From contig NZ_CP061310.1 of NCBI RefSeq assembly GCF_018687975.1, forward strand, positions 558,001 to 622,000: 64,000 nucleotides of DNA, in the 5' to 3' direction. The position numbers were made by a program, and so were the translations under genes. Below are positions 32,830-42,165 of the stretch, in pieces; the first letter of the stretch is position 1, and each line of letters starts with the position of its first letter. Source of the stretch: Polynucleobacter sp. es-EL-1 (lineage in GTDB: Bacteria > Pseudomonadota > Gammaproteobacteria > Burkholderiales > Burkholderiaceae). The notes beneath the pieces were generated by a model. It was not told the origin of the DNA. It saw nothing but the letters and a program-made list of their open reading frames with translations, and made no database searches.

Positions 32830-33600
32830 ATGAAAAAATTCGATATTCTCCCCATCCTCTTTGGTGTTGTACTGTCGATCATCGCAGGCTATTTTATGTT
32901 GAGGTCTGCTCCTGCCGATAGCGCTCCTGTATCAACAATTCCCACTGTCAAAGTTGGCAATCTCTCTTGGGATCAAACTGAGATGACGATTGCCGATGTC
33001 AAAACTTTTGCCAACGCGACTGGGTTTGTTAGCCAGGCGGAAAAGAATGGCGGTGGCTTATCTTATGAGGCAGGCTTTGTTAAAAAGCCGGGCTGGACTT
33101 GGAAAACACCTTATGGCGTGCCTGCTCAAGATACTGAGCCAGCTGTACATCTCAATCAAGCAGAAGCAGCCTCTATCTGTCGCTTTTATGGAAAACGTTT
33201 GCCAACTGATGCAGAGTGGACATCAGCCGCATTTTTAGAGCAACGTACCAATCCATCTGCAGGTTACGTCAGGGGCGAGCGTTATCCCTTTCCAGGGGGC
33301 GCCAATCCCTCGGTTTCACATTGCCTAAGTGGTTGCGGTAATTACAAGGGCTTAGCCCCTGCCGGAGCCTTAAATCGCGGTACCGGGCATGTAGCTGCTG
33401 GGACTACAAAGCCTGGTGTTAACGGCTTAGTTGATATGGGTGGCAATGTTTGGGAGTGGACCTCTACAGAGCAGGGTAGTGGGTACATCACTCGCGGCGC
33501 CTCATGGTGGTATGGACCAGAGCGACAAAAAGAGTCCGATGTAGAGTCAAAATCAGGCGATATTGCTGTGGTCTATATTGGCTTTCGTTGCGTTAGTTAA
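32830..33600 (+). CDS. Membrane-anchored formylglycine-enzyme-fold (SUMF1) protein
   Basis: 256 residues from ATG 32830. One N-terminal transmembrane helix (about 5-25) anchors a FGE/SUMF1-type domain: LSWDQTEMTIADVKTFANAT near 50-69, LPTDAEWTSAAF near 127-138, GLVDMGGNVWEWTS and ITRGASWWYG, ending IGFRCVS. The pair of cysteines that activates copper and oxygen in true formylglycine-generating enzymes is not seen in the SWWYG region, so sulfatase activation is unlikely. No sulfatase gene is nearby. Many bacterial homologues are structural or C-type-lectin-like parts of other systems. Confidence 0.85.
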   Translation: MKKFDILPILFGVVLSIIAGYFMLRSAPADSAPVSTIPTVKVGNLSWDQTEMTIADVKTFANATGFVSQAEKNGGGLSYEAGFVKKPGWTWKTPYGVPAQDTEPAVHLNQAEAASICRFYGKRLPTDAEWTSAAFLEQRTNPSAGYVRGERYPFPGGANPSVSHCLSGCGNYKGLAPAGALNRGTGHVAAGTTKPGVNGLVDMGGNVWEWTSTEQGSGYITRGASWWYGPERQKESDVESKSGDIAVVYIGFRCVS

Positions 33601-33619
33601 TCCCATGAAACAATAGGGA

Positions 33620-34945
33620 ATGACAACAACCATTCCTGATGCAAATTCAATTGAAATCACCCCTGAGTATCAGGAGGTCATCGATGCTATTGAGCGTCAT
33701 GATCCTTACATTTTTGTAAGTGGTAAAGCAGGTACGGGTAAAACCACTTTAATTGGCTATCTGCGTGAGAACATCCCTGGTAACGTAGTGGTGGTAGCGC
33801 CTACTGGTGTGGCTGCACTGCAAGTGAAGGGGGTGACAATTCACTCTTTCTTTCGACTGCCTCCCCGTTTGATATTTCCAGAAGAGGATATCAAGCCTTT
33901 AAAAGATAAGCGTCTCTACAAAGATATTCGTCTACTCATTATTGATGAGATTTCGATGGTCAGGGCAGATGTAGTAGATGCTATGGATCTATTTTTGCGT
34001 GCTAATGGACCGCACAAGAGCCAGCCTTTTGGTGGAATTCAAGTGATGTTTGTGGGCGATTTATTTCAATTGCCGCCAGTAGTATCGAATGCTGATATGC
34101 AAGTGCTTGCTGAGCGTGGCTACGAGGGGCCGTATTTCTTTTGCGCCATGGCATTGCACCGTAAAGATGTGACTATGGTGGAGCTATCGAAAATCTTTCG
34201 CCAAAAAGATGCTCACTTTGCGGGCTTATTGAATCAAATTCGCATTAATCAAGATATTGCTCAGGCTCTTAATGTGCTCAATGATCAGTGCTATCACAAT
34301 GCCGCGCCTGCTGATGAGCAAACGATTACTCTAACGACAACAAACGCACGCGCTGATCAAATTAATCATGCTGGATTGCGCGCTTTGGATACCGAGGCTA
34401 AGGTTTATACGGGCAATACTACGGGTAAGTTCAACGTGGATGATCGTAATTTGCCATCACCGAATCACCTTACGCTGAAGGTTGGGGCAAAGGTGATGTT
34501 TACCGCTACAGATAGTAACTTTCCGAAACGCTGGGTGAACGGTACGATCGGCGTTGTCCGTGAATTGCTTCCCAATAGCGTCAAGGTGGTAGTTCAAAAT
34601 GGACCCTATGCCAATACGGTTGAAGTTAAAGGTCACCAGTGGGAGTCCTATCGTTACGACCACGACATGATGTCTGGAAAAATCTCACCCAATATTATTG
34701 GCACCTTTGTGCAAATTCCTTTGATGTTGGCTTGGGCGGTGACGATTCATAAAAGCCAAGGAAAAACACTCGACAAAATTAAGGTCGATTTGTCTTCGGG
34801 GGCATTTGCATCGGGGCAAGTCTACGTTGCTTTAAGTCGCTGCACATCCATTGAGGGTATTACGCTAGAGCGCCCAATACAGCCAAAGGATGTGAGTTGC
34901 GATCAAGAGGTAAAGCGCTTTTACTTGAACTGCTTGCCAGCTTAA
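33620..34945 (+). CDS. Pif1/RecD-like superfamily 1 DNA helicase
   Basis: 441 residues. Walker A GKAGTGKTTL near 35-44, VAPTGVAALQVKGVTIHSFFRLP, Walker B LLIIDEISMV near 110-119, and a C-terminal AVTIHKSQGKTL plus YVALSRCTSIEG motif define a Pif1-like SF1B 5'-3' helicase. It has the compact core without extra domains, a form common in bacteria. Likely functions are in replication or repair of structured DNA. It starts 20 bp after the FGE-like gene, so the two may be cotranscribed. Confidence 0.93.
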   Translation: MTTTIPDANSIEITPEYQEVIDAIERHDPYIFVSGKAGTGKTTLIGYLRENIPGNVVVVAPTGVAALQVKGVTIHSFFRLPPRLIFPEEDIKPLKDKRLYKDIRLLIIDEISMVRADVVDAMDLFLRANGPHKSQPFGGIQVMFVGDLFQLPPVVSNADMQVLAERGYEGPYFFCAMALHRKDVTMVELSKIFRQKDAHFAGLLNQIRINQDIAQALNVLNDQCYHNAAPADEQTITLTTTNARADQINHAGLRALDTEAKVYTGNTTGKFNVDDRNLPSPNHLTLKVGAKVMFTATDSNFPKRWVNGTIGVVRELLPNSVKVVVQNGPYANTVEVKGHQWESYRYDHDMMSGKISPNIIGTFVQIPLMLAWAVTIHKSQGKTLDKIKVDLSSGAFASGQVYVALSRCTSIEGITLERPIQPKDVSCDQEVKRFYLNCLPA

Positions 34946-34952
34946 TAAATCT

Positions 34953-36542
34953 TTAAAACCCTGCAGCCAAACCATCTCGCCGATGATCGCTTCCGGCAAT
35001 ATAAGCATCTTGAGTTTGATCGCCTAATAGTGCAATTGCTTGAGCGCTACCGAAATCTAGGCTGTTTGCTGGCATGATCATCACGTCGTGACCCAGGGCT
35101 TTTAAGCCATCTACAACTGCGGTCGGCATTGAAGACTCCACCGTGAGTTTGCCAAGATCGTCAATTCTCCAGCGCGGGGCATCAGAGCAAGATTGTGGGT
35201 TAAGGTACTCATCAACAAAGCGCATGACGAACTGCACATGTCCTTGGGGTTGCATATTGCCACCCATGACACCAAATGCCATGGCAGGCTGATTACCTTT
35301 ACTTAAAAATGCAGGGATGATAGTGTGAAAGGGTCGCTTGCCTGGGGCAACCTGATTAGGATGGCCCTCGACTAAGCTAAAACTCATGCCACGATTATGA
35401 AAGGCGATACCTCCGGGAGCAACTACCCCAGAACCAAATCCTCTAAAGTTCGATTGAATATAAGAAATCATCATGCCCGAGCTATCAGCAGCACAAAGAT
35501 AGACTGTGCCTCCAGAGTGCGGATCTCCAGGGCCATAGCTTCCCGCTTGCTGGTGATTTATTAAGGCGGCGCGACTAGCTAAGTACTCACGATCTAAGAG
35601 TGCGCTAGGCGACATATTCATTGTCTTGGCATCAGATACGTAAGCATAAGCATCAGCAAAAGCCATGCGCATCGCCTCAACTTGTAAATGAATACGCTGC
35701 GCTGAGTTCGCAGGATATTGCTTCACATTGGCCGCTTCCAGAATTCCTAAGGTCATTTGCGCAACAATGCCAGAGCCATTGGGTGGGATTTCATGCAAAG
35801 TGTATTCGCCATAATCAAACGCTAATGGCTCGACCCAATCGGTTTTATTAGCAGCAAAATCAGCAAGCGTAAAACAGCCTCCGGTGCTTTGGGAAAACTC
35901 GACCATGCTCTTAGCCAGGGCGCCGGAGTAGAAAGATTCACCCTCGGTATTGGCAATCTCACGTAAGGTGTTTGCTTGCGCCATATTGCGCCAAATTTGT
36001 CCTGCAGTTGGTGCTTTCCCATCAATTAAAAATGCTTGAGCAAAACCTGGTTGATCTTTGAGAATAGGGATTGCCTCTCGCCATTGACGCGCAATCACTG
36101 GTGAAACAGGGAAGCCATTTTCTGCATAGTCGATAGCCCTTTTAAAAAGCTGTGCAAAAGGGAGCTTGCCAAATTTTCGAGAAAGATTAATCCATCCAGA
36201 AACTACGCCCGGAACCGTTACCGTATTCCAGCCAATCGGATCCATGGCTGATTTCCCGACAAAGTATTCTGGCGTCCAAGCAGCTGGCGCTCTTCCAGAG
36301 GCATTCATACCATGGAGCTTTTTGCCATCCCACACTAAGGCAAATCCATCGCCCCCCAGGCCATTCATGGTGGGCTCAACTACAGTAAGCGTGATTGCCG
36401 TTGCCAGTGCAGCATCGACTGCGTTACCACCATTTTGCAGGACCTCGATACCTGCTTGAGTGGCAAGAGGTTGAGAGCTGGCAACCACATTTTTTGCTAG
36501 TACGGGTGCGCGGCCACCACCGTAAGGAGGGGAGATCAACAT
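34953..36542 (-). CDS. Gamma-glutamyltransferase family protein
   Basis: 529 residues of the N-terminal-nucleophile gamma-glutamyltransferase family. The cleavage/nucleophile site appears as HSGGTVYLCAADSSG near residues 341-355, with Thr as expected nucleophile; downstream MISYIQSN and the GGIAFHNRG segment agree. There is no clear signal peptide, and the GGTVYL form resembles the YwrD-like branch, not the classical secreted glutathione GGT. It may act on gamma-glutamyl compounds or peptides; substrate unproven. It is convergent with the helicase gene. Confidence 0.9.
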   Translation of the reverse strand: MLISPPYGGGRAPVLAKNVVASSQPLATQAGIEVLQNGGNAVDAALATAITLTVVEPTMNGLGGDGFALVWDGKKLHGMNASGRAPAAWTPEYFVGKSAMDPIGWNTVTVPGVVSGWINLSRKFGKLPFAQLFKRAIDYAENGFPVSPVIARQWREAIPILKDQPGFAQAFLIDGKAPTAGQIWRNMAQANTLREIANTEGESFYSGALAKSMVEFSQSTGGCFTLADFAANKTDWVEPLAFDYGEYTLHEIPPNGSGIVAQMTLGILEAANVKQYPANSAQRIHLQVEAMRMAFADAYAYVSDAKTMNMSPSALLDREYLASRAALINHQQAGSYGPGDPHSGGTVYLCAADSSGMMISYIQSNFRGFGSGVVAPGGIAFHNRGMSFSLVEGHPNQVAPGKRPFHTIIPAFLSKGNQPAMAFGVMGGNMQPQGHVQFVMRFVDEYLNPQSCSDAPRWRIDDLGKLTVESSMPTAVVDGLKALGHDVMIMPANSLDFGSAQAIALLGDQTQDAYIAGSDHRRDGLAAGF

Positions 36543-36556
36543 AGTTTTATTTGGTT

Positions 36557-37282
36557 TTAGTTAAAGAGGTGATAAAGAATAGGTATGGCAACTGCACTGA
36601 TAACACCATTCATGCCCATTGCAAGACTGGCATAAGTACCCGCTTCAGGATGAATGCTAAAGGCGCGTGAGGTGCCAATACCATGGGCACCAATGCCAAT
36701 AGCAAATCCACGCTGCCACCAAGCTTTCATACCAAGCGCATTCAGAATAAATGGAGCCAAAATGGCGCCTAATATTCCAGTGGTGACAGCAAAGATTGCA
36801 GTCAAAGTTGGTGAAACACTAATGCGTTCAGCAATACCCATCGCAATCGGTGCTGTAACTGATTTGGGGTACATAGCCCCAGTAATGCTGCTGTCAGCCC
36901 CAAATAATTTAGCGATATTCACAGCGCTGATGATTGACACTAGACCGCCCGCAACTAGTGAGGCTAGCAATGGAAGGGAGCGACCCTTCAAACTACTCAA
37001 GCCTCTGTAAATCGGAATTGCCAACGATACTGTCGCAGAGCCCAGCAGAAAGTGGATAAACTGTGCACCTTCAAAGTAGGTGGCATAAGGCATCTTGAGT
37101 AACTGAATAATGCTCGCAACCAAAATAATGGCAATCGCTACAGGATTAGCAAGTGGATTTTGTTTACTACTTTTATAAACCCATAGACCAATTTGGTAAG
37201 CGGCTAAAGTAATAAAGAGCGCGAATAATGGACTTCCCGAGAGGTAAACCCAAATTTCAACGATAGAGTGTTTTTCGCCCAT
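36557..37282 (-). CDS. lrgB: LrgB/CidB-family membrane protein
   Basis: 241 residues with about seven transmembrane helices. The family motif is seen in LKPKSVTAPIAMGIAERI-like sequence near 135-155 and GAHGIGTSRAFSI near 198-210. Together with LrgA/CidA it is thought to modulate murein hydrolase activity or to move small metabolites across the inner membrane. Its ATG overlaps the stop of the lrgA-like gene by one base (TAATG). Confidence 0.93.
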   Translation of the reverse strand: MGEKHSIVEIWVYLSGSPLFALFITLAAYQIGLWVYKSSKQNPLANPVAIAIILVASIIQLLKMPYATYFEGAQFIHFLLGSATVSLAIPIYRGLSSLKGRSLPLLASLVAGGLVSIISAVNIAKLFGADSSITGAMYPKSVTAPIAMGIAERISVSPTLTAIFAVTTGILGAILAPFILNALGMKAWWQRGFAIGIGAHGIGTSRAFSIHPEAGTYASLAMGMNGVISAVAIPILYHLFN

Positions 37283-37632
37283 TAGCCCTCTCCATCGGAT
37301 TTGGGGCTTAAGAACCTGGCAACCACTGCAGTTGTGGCAATGGTCAGGATGACGCTGCCAACCAAGGCGCTAATAATTGCCAGCGCATTTTCTTGTAATT
37401 GGGGAAGAAAGAGCACGACACCCACTGCTGCTGGAACAAATAGTAATCCTAGGTACTGACTAAACCCATCGGCGACCATAGCCAATTCTGCATTAATCCC
37501 TTTGCGCAGGACAAGCCAGACAATCAACATGACCAAACCAATCACTGGGCCTGGAAGCGTTGGCAGGGCAAATTTGGAAACTAATTCGCCTAGACTTTGA
37601 AACAGCAGAATTTGAACGAGGCCAGAGATCAT
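37282..37632 (-). CDS. lrgA: LrgA/CidA-family holin-like protein
   Basis: 116 residues, four predicted transmembrane helices. LPGPVIGLVMLIVWLVLR near 26-43 and GLLFVPAAVGVVLF near 70-83 are characteristic of the CidA/LrgA family. It is the first gene of the lrgAB pair, followed with a one-base overlap by lrgB, and lies 24 bp after purU, so all three may share a transcript. Confidence 0.92.
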   Translation of the reverse strand: MISGLVQILLFQSLGELVSKFALPTLPGPVIGLVMLIVWLVLRKGINAELAMVADGFSQYLGLLFVPAAVGVVLFLPQLQENALAIISALVGSVILTIATTAVVARFLSPKSDGEG

Positions 37633-37656
37633 CGGATATGAGCCTCGTGATGTGTT

Positions 37657-38511
37657 TTAGTCTGAGAAAACAACCGAAGTGGCGCCATTGATGAGAACGC
37701 GATCATGTAGGTAGTAGCGTAGGGCGCGAGATAAAACAGTACGCTCTAAATCGCGACCCTTACGCACCAAATCATCTGGGGTATCGCCGTGGGTAACTCG
37801 GGTGACATCTTGCTCGATGATTGGGCCTTCATCTAGGTCGCTAGTAACAAAGTGAGCGGTTGCGCCAATGAGCTTGATACCGCGGGCATGGGCCTGGTGG
37901 TAGGGTTTAGCACCCTTAAAGCTAGGTAAGAAGGAGTGATGGACGTTAATACAGCGTCCAGATAATTGAGTCGATAAGTTATCTGAAAGAATCTGCATGT
38001 AGCGCGCCAAAATGACCATATCGACTTTTGAGTCCGCAATGATTTCCAGTAGCTTTGCTTCTTGAGTCGCTTTTGTTTCTGGGGTTACTGGCAAGTGATA
38101 AAACGGAATATCCGCAAAATCAATGCTGGCATACACATCACGTGGATGATTCGATACGATGCCGCAAATTATCATCGGCAGTTCACCAATGCGCCAACGG
38201 TAGAGTAGGTCTACTAGGCAGTGATCCAATTTTGATGCCATGATGAGTACGCGCTTTAATTCTTTCACTGCACGTAAATTCCACGTGAGATCAAAGCGTT
38301 TCGCAATGTCTACAAAGCCGTCGCGTAGTGTCTTTGCATCAGCGGCGCAACTAAAGCTAACGCGCATAAAAAACCGTTTTGATGCTTTGTCATCAAACTG
38401 CTGCGCCTCCTCGATGTCGCCACCCAATTCAAAAATATAGGTAGAAACTGCAGCAACAATGCCAGGGCGATTGGGGCAGGTCAGTGTGAGATAGTAGTTT
38501 TCAGTTGTCAT
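37657..38511 (-). CDS. purU: Formyltetrahydrofolate deformylase
   Basis: 284 residues. An N-terminal ACT domain (about 5-80, LTCPNRPGIVAAVSTYI) is followed by a formyltransferase-fold domain. The catalytic set is visible as CINVHHSFLPSF, GATAHFVTSDLDEGPIIEQD, with the Asn, His and Asp. PurU hydrolyses 10-formyl-THF to THF and formate, balancing one-carbon pools. In a formate-oxidising cell the formate released could feed the Fds enzyme (inference). Confidence 0.96.
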   Translation of the reverse strand: MTTENYYLTLTCPNRPGIVAAVSTYIFELGGDIEEAQQFDDKASKRFFMRVSFSCAADAKTLRDGFVDIAKRFDLTWNLRAVKELKRVLIMASKLDHCLVDLLYRWRIGELPMIICGIVSNHPRDVYASIDFADIPFYHLPVTPETKATQEAKLLEIIADSKVDMVILARYMQILSDNLSTQLSGRCINVHHSFLPSFKGAKPYHQAHARGIKLIGATAHFVTSDLDEGPIIEQDVTRVTHGDTPDDLVRKGRDLERTVLSRALRYYLHDRVLINGATSVVFSD

Positions 38512-38596
38512 TGCTCAATTATTTTGATGGAATATTGTTACCCTCAATTTTAGACTGCTTATGCCGATTTCCGTATAACTGTTGCTAGTTCAATGA

Positions 38597-38980
38597 CTAT
38601 TTTTGCTTATCGAGGGTGGGTAGGTCAGCAGGCCCAGGATAGGGTTCACTCATGTCCTTGATTTGGGGGATGGGGATATCTGTGCAAATCGGCTTAGACC
38701 CTAGGGCATTGAGAAAATTGCAATCTTGTTTGGTTGCTGCTGAAGCAGCATGTTCAAGAGGGGATTTTCCGGTGGTTACGGTAGAGACTGCGCTGACCGC
38801 AGTGCTGGGGTTCGCTACCGCGACCGAGGCTGCCGCGGTGCCGGCTGAACTGGCAACTGCTGTAGTGCTACTACCAAGCGCCATTAATGGCGCCGCACAG
38901 CCTGTGGTACTAATGAGAACGGCAATGCTTAGGCCGCGCAATAAAAAAGCAGACCCAAGCGAAGCTTGTGATCTGCCCAC
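38597..38980 (-). CDS. Small probable lipoprotein of unknown function
   Basis: 127 residues from GTG 38980, which gives a proper lipoprotein signal: basic start, LLRGLSIAVLISTTGC with the lipobox Cys, and AAP after it. A TTG at 39022 in the same frame would overlap the previous gene and weaken the signal, so the GTG is preferred. The middle is Ala/Thr/Ser/Val-rich with a charged, proline-rich C terminus. No family recognised. Confidence 0.65.
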   Translation of the reverse strand: MGRSQASLGSAFLLRGLSIAVLISTTGCAAPLMALGSSTTAVASSAGTAAASVAVANPSTAVSAVSTVTTGKSPLEHAASAATKQDCNFLNALGSKPICTDIPIPQIKDMSEPYPGPADLPTLDKQK

Positions 38981-39002
38981 AATAGCTAGGATTCGAGTGA
39001 AC

Positions 39003-39410
39003 TTACTTACGCTGACAGACAACGTTAAATACTCCAGCGGCCCAGGATTCGTTCACAACGGGCTCGAATTGGCTATCGGGAGTTTTATTGTCTGAGACGA
39101 CATCGCCCGTACCTTTGTTGCCGGAAAACTCTTTGTATTCGATAGGGCGATAGCTCACTGCAGGGCAGTTGTATTCATTAATGCCAATAATAGAATTGAC
39201 GGGCTGTTTGGTTTTTGGGTTTACGCCAGGCTTTTTAAAGTCCAGCATAGACATGATTTGGGCTTTTTCGCCAACATCACTAATCGTATCCAGATCAACG
39301 TACACCACCATAAGTGCATTTGATCCTAATTCTTTCCAGGCGGCAGAGCTATGGGCAATCGGGAGTACACATAAAGCAGTAAAGAGGGTGAAAGAATATA
39401 TTTTTTTCAT
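39003..39410 (-). CDS. Adhesin E-like secreted protein
   Basis: 135 residues. Signal peptide about 1-23 (HSSAAWKEL). The mature sequence has paired cysteines (YNCPAV and NVVCQRK) and the motif VYVDLDTISDVGEKAQIMSMLDFKK, resembling the surface-adhesin protein E family (Adhesin_E). That assignment rests on layout and motif style, so the adhesin function is not established. It precedes the small lipoprotein gene on the same strand. Confidence 0.72.
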   Translation of the reverse strand: MKKIYSFTLFTALCVLPIAHSSAAWKELGSNALMVVYVDLDTISDVGEKAQIMSMLDFKKPGVNPKTKQPVNSIIGINEYNCPAVSYRPIEYKEFSGNKGTGDVVSDNKTPDSQFEPVVNESWAAGVFNVVCQRK

Positions 39411-39462
39411 GGGGCTTATCGTGTTAATTGATATAGATTCATTTTAAACCGACCGGATTCAT

Positions 39463-41922
39463 TTACTTCAGATTAAGCTCAAGTTGGCGGCCGGTGCTCG
39501 CTGCTTTCATTTGTAGTGGTAAATATTCATTTTTAGCCCACAGTGGGCTCATATTGCGATAAAGCTTACTCTGTACCCAGCCAGATTGACCAGACTGGTA
39601 AATAAAGAGGGACTGCTCTAGGTCAGCAAGGTCATAAACCGTTCTCAAGCTCGGTGCTTGTTTTGTTTCAAAGGGGTTATCGGCTCTCAAGAGTTCAAGA
39701 CGTCCAACATTCACGCTAAAGCTATCACCCGGAAAAGGTTGGCTTAAGTTGAAAAGACTCCCCAATAAAGGAACCTTGCTAAAGGGCCGGTGTTCAGAGA
39801 CGGCGGTATGCGCGTTACCCCAGACCCAATTTTGAGGGTTGCTACCAAATTGCTTACTCAGTTGCTCTAATGCTTTATCAAGCGCAAGATTGGCTGCAAT
39901 GGCGCACGTCTCTGCTTGATTGGTCTTAGGATCATCGCACCATGGACTATTGGGATTCTCGAGTTGCAAAGTGAGGGCTTGCCTAAAATGGCGCGCACCG
40001 TAATTTTCAGTAAAGAGATAGCTCAAGCGAGAAAAAAGGTGGCGGGTGAGTTGGTCTGCCCATGCATTGAAGATGAGCGCACCAATACTGTCCACCTTCA
40101 TATTGCCATCAAAATTTTTACTGAACTCCGATGCTTGATTGGCCAAAGCATGTGTTGACTGCGAAGACTTAAAAAGCTTGAGTAAAGGTGTAGCGCCTAA
40201 AGATAGGGTATCTGCCTGCATCACCTTCATCGAGGCCAGATCATGGGTCGGCTTAGCTTGAATCAGCTCAACAATGCGATCATAGCGGGTAGGTAGATCC
40301 CAGTCACCAGTCAAAGGATTGGGATTATTACTAGAAACTACTTTTTGGTTTGCTGTAGCAATCCAGTGGCTCTCAGGATTATTGCTGCTTGGAAGCTGAT
40401 CAAATGGAACGTAGCCTGACCAGTCATACTGCTTTTCCCAGCCAAGCGCAGGAGCTAGGCCATAAAGGCCCTGGTGTAGGGTGCGCTTAGGAGCAACGCC
40501 TGCTGCCTGAAATGCAATATTCCCATCAATATCAGCCATGACAACGTTTTGCATGGGCGCATAATTTTTGCGTAATGCTTGTTTAAAACCATCCAAATCT
40601 TTTGCGTGATTCATTTCGAGCAATCCGGCAACAGACTGATTCTCTATATCCAAAGCTGTCCAGCGTAGTGCCAATGCAAATCGATCGGTGTCAATGACTC
40701 GCTTAGCACGAGCATAGGACTCAGAAATAATGGGCCCATGACGTGATTCTTTTACCAAAAAACGTAAAGGTGGTTCACCTTTAATGTCAATGATTTCTTG
40801 GCGAACTTTAAAGTGCAAAGGTCCATCTGGCCCTCGGTAGGAGCCAGGATTTTTGGGGTCTAGTTGTTCAATGTAGAGATCTTGGACGTCGGGGCCGGTG
40901 TTGGTAAAGCTCCACGCAAATTTATCCGTCCTTCCTAAAACCACTCCTGGTATGCCAGGGAGAGTGCCGCCGATTACATTCAGGCCAGGAGCATCTAGGT
41001 GTGCAAAGTACCAAATAGCAGGTGCTGACAATCCAAGATGGGGATCATTAGCGAGTAATGGCTTTCCAGAAATAGTGAGCTTGCCATTAAGCGCCCAATT
41101 ATTAGAGCCAATGCCATCTTTACCGCCGGGTGCATCAATGAAGGTTAATTCAGTTGAGGGTAATTTTTTAGACTTTTGTTGGCGAGTAACAGGCTGCGGA
41201 TTAAACACCTGAATATCGCGGTACATTTTTGCAAAATCCAGGTTGCTTACCATTTCCCCAGGTGAATAGGGAGGCATAACTTCCCAGACTTCCTTGGTTG
41301 AGAGAAATTGCGATAGCTCCAAGCGCTGTAATTCTTTATGCCAATTGCCACCAAGATCAAGAGCCATCATGAGCATCCACGCAACACTATCGCTTGGAGA
41401 CCAGTGACCTGGTTTGGAGCCTGTTAAAAAATACTCCACAGGTAAGGCCCAACCCAAATGAGCGTTACCAGCATTCACGCCATCCGCATAAGATTGCAGT
41501 AATCTTTTTGTAGCTATGGGGTAACGATCAAACTGTTTTTCTGCGGCATGTTTAATGCCTAAGCTTCGAATGAAACGGTCAATGGAAATTGTTTCCTTGC
41601 CTAAAATTTCTGAGAGGCGGCCGCTGGCAAGGCGTCGATTAATCTCCAATTGCCATGAGCGCTCACTGGCATGAAGATAGCCTAAGGCAAAAAGTGCATC
41701 TGTTGACGTTTTCGCTTTTATATGTGGGATATCGCTTGCATCAAAAGTAATGACGACCGCATCACCTAAGCTCTTCGTTACCCGCTTGCCAGAAGGACTT
41801 GTCTTTGCTGAGAATAAGTATGTCATCACAGCAATTGCAAGGCAGAGAAGTACCCCAGAGCCAATCCAGAAAATCCCTTTTAGGAGGGTTTTGAGGCCAA
41901 TATTGGTATGGGATATTTTCAT
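39463..41922 (-). CDS. Penicillin acylase family Ntn-hydrolase
   Basis: 819 residues with an N-terminal hydrophobic segment (about 15-32) for export. Order follows penicillin acylases: alpha-chain region, then the autocatalytic site at GIGSNNWALNG near residue 272 where Ser becomes the beta-chain N-terminal nucleophile, then DPHLGLSAPAIWYFAHL and a long beta chain. Homologues include quorum-sensing acyl-homoserine-lactone acylases and beta-lactam acylases; the substrate cannot be told. Transcribed alone; upstream is tRNA-Leu on the other strand. Confidence 0.93.
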   Translation of the reverse strand: MKISHTNIGLKTLLKGIFWIGSGVLLCLAIAVMTYLFSAKTSPSGKRVTKSLGDAVVITFDASDIPHIKAKTSTDALFALGYLHASERSWQLEINRRLASGRLSEILGKETISIDRFIRSLGIKHAAEKQFDRYPIATKRLLQSYADGVNAGNAHLGWALPVEYFLTGSKPGHWSPSDSVAWMLMMALDLGGNWHKELQRLELSQFLSTKEVWEVMPPYSPGEMVSNLDFAKMYRDIQVFNPQPVTRQQKSKKLPSTELTFIDAPGGKDGIGSNNWALNGKLTISGKPLLANDPHLGLSAPAIWYFAHLDAPGLNVIGGTLPGIPGVVLGRTDKFAWSFTNTGPDVQDLYIEQLDPKNPGSYRGPDGPLHFKVRQEIIDIKGEPPLRFLVKESRHGPIISESYARAKRVIDTDRFALALRWTALDIENQSVAGLLEMNHAKDLDGFKQALRKNYAPMQNVVMADIDGNIAFQAAGVAPKRTLHQGLYGLAPALGWEKQYDWSGYVPFDQLPSSNNPESHWIATANQKVVSSNNPNPLTGDWDLPTRYDRIVELIQAKPTHDLASMKVMQADTLSLGATPLLKLFKSSQSTHALANQASEFSKNFDGNMKVDSIGALIFNAWADQLTRHLFSRLSYLFTENYGARHFRQALTLQLENPNSPWCDDPKTNQAETCAIAANLALDKALEQLSKQFGSNPQNWVWGNAHTAVSEHRPFSKVPLLGSLFNLSQPFPGDSFSVNVGRLELLRADNPFETKQAPSLRTVYDLADLEQSLFIYQSGQSGWVQSKLYRNMSPLWAKNEYLPLQMKAASTGRQLELNLK

Positions 41923-42055
41923 AGGAATAGTTTAGTTGGTTTGGTTTGTCAATCGATAAACCCTAGCCAACCCAGTCTTGAGACCCTCTGAGGTCTGCGC
42001 ATGCTAAAATTTTGTTTGTCTTGATTTATTTAGCGTGGCTTCATTGCTCGCGCGG

Positions 42056-42144
42056 GCCCGAGTGGTGAAATCGGTAGACACAGCAGATTTAAAATCTGCC
42101 GACTCAAAAAAGTCGTGCCGGTTCGATTCCGGCCTCGGGCACCA
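42056..42144 (+). tRNA. tRNA-Leu (TAA)
   Basis: Acceptor GCCCGAG pairs with CTCGGGC. The anticodon is TAA in TTTAAAA, there is a long variable arm typical of tRNA-Leu, the T arm is GGTTCGATTCC, and discriminator A with encoded CCA ends at 42144. Confidence 0.96.
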
Positions 42145-42165
42145 ATCGATTGATTTCAGGCATCC

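Noticed and set aside
38981..39022. TTG start of the small lipoprotein at 39022
   Set aside because: It would overlap the previous gene and places 14 residues before a better lipoprotein signal.
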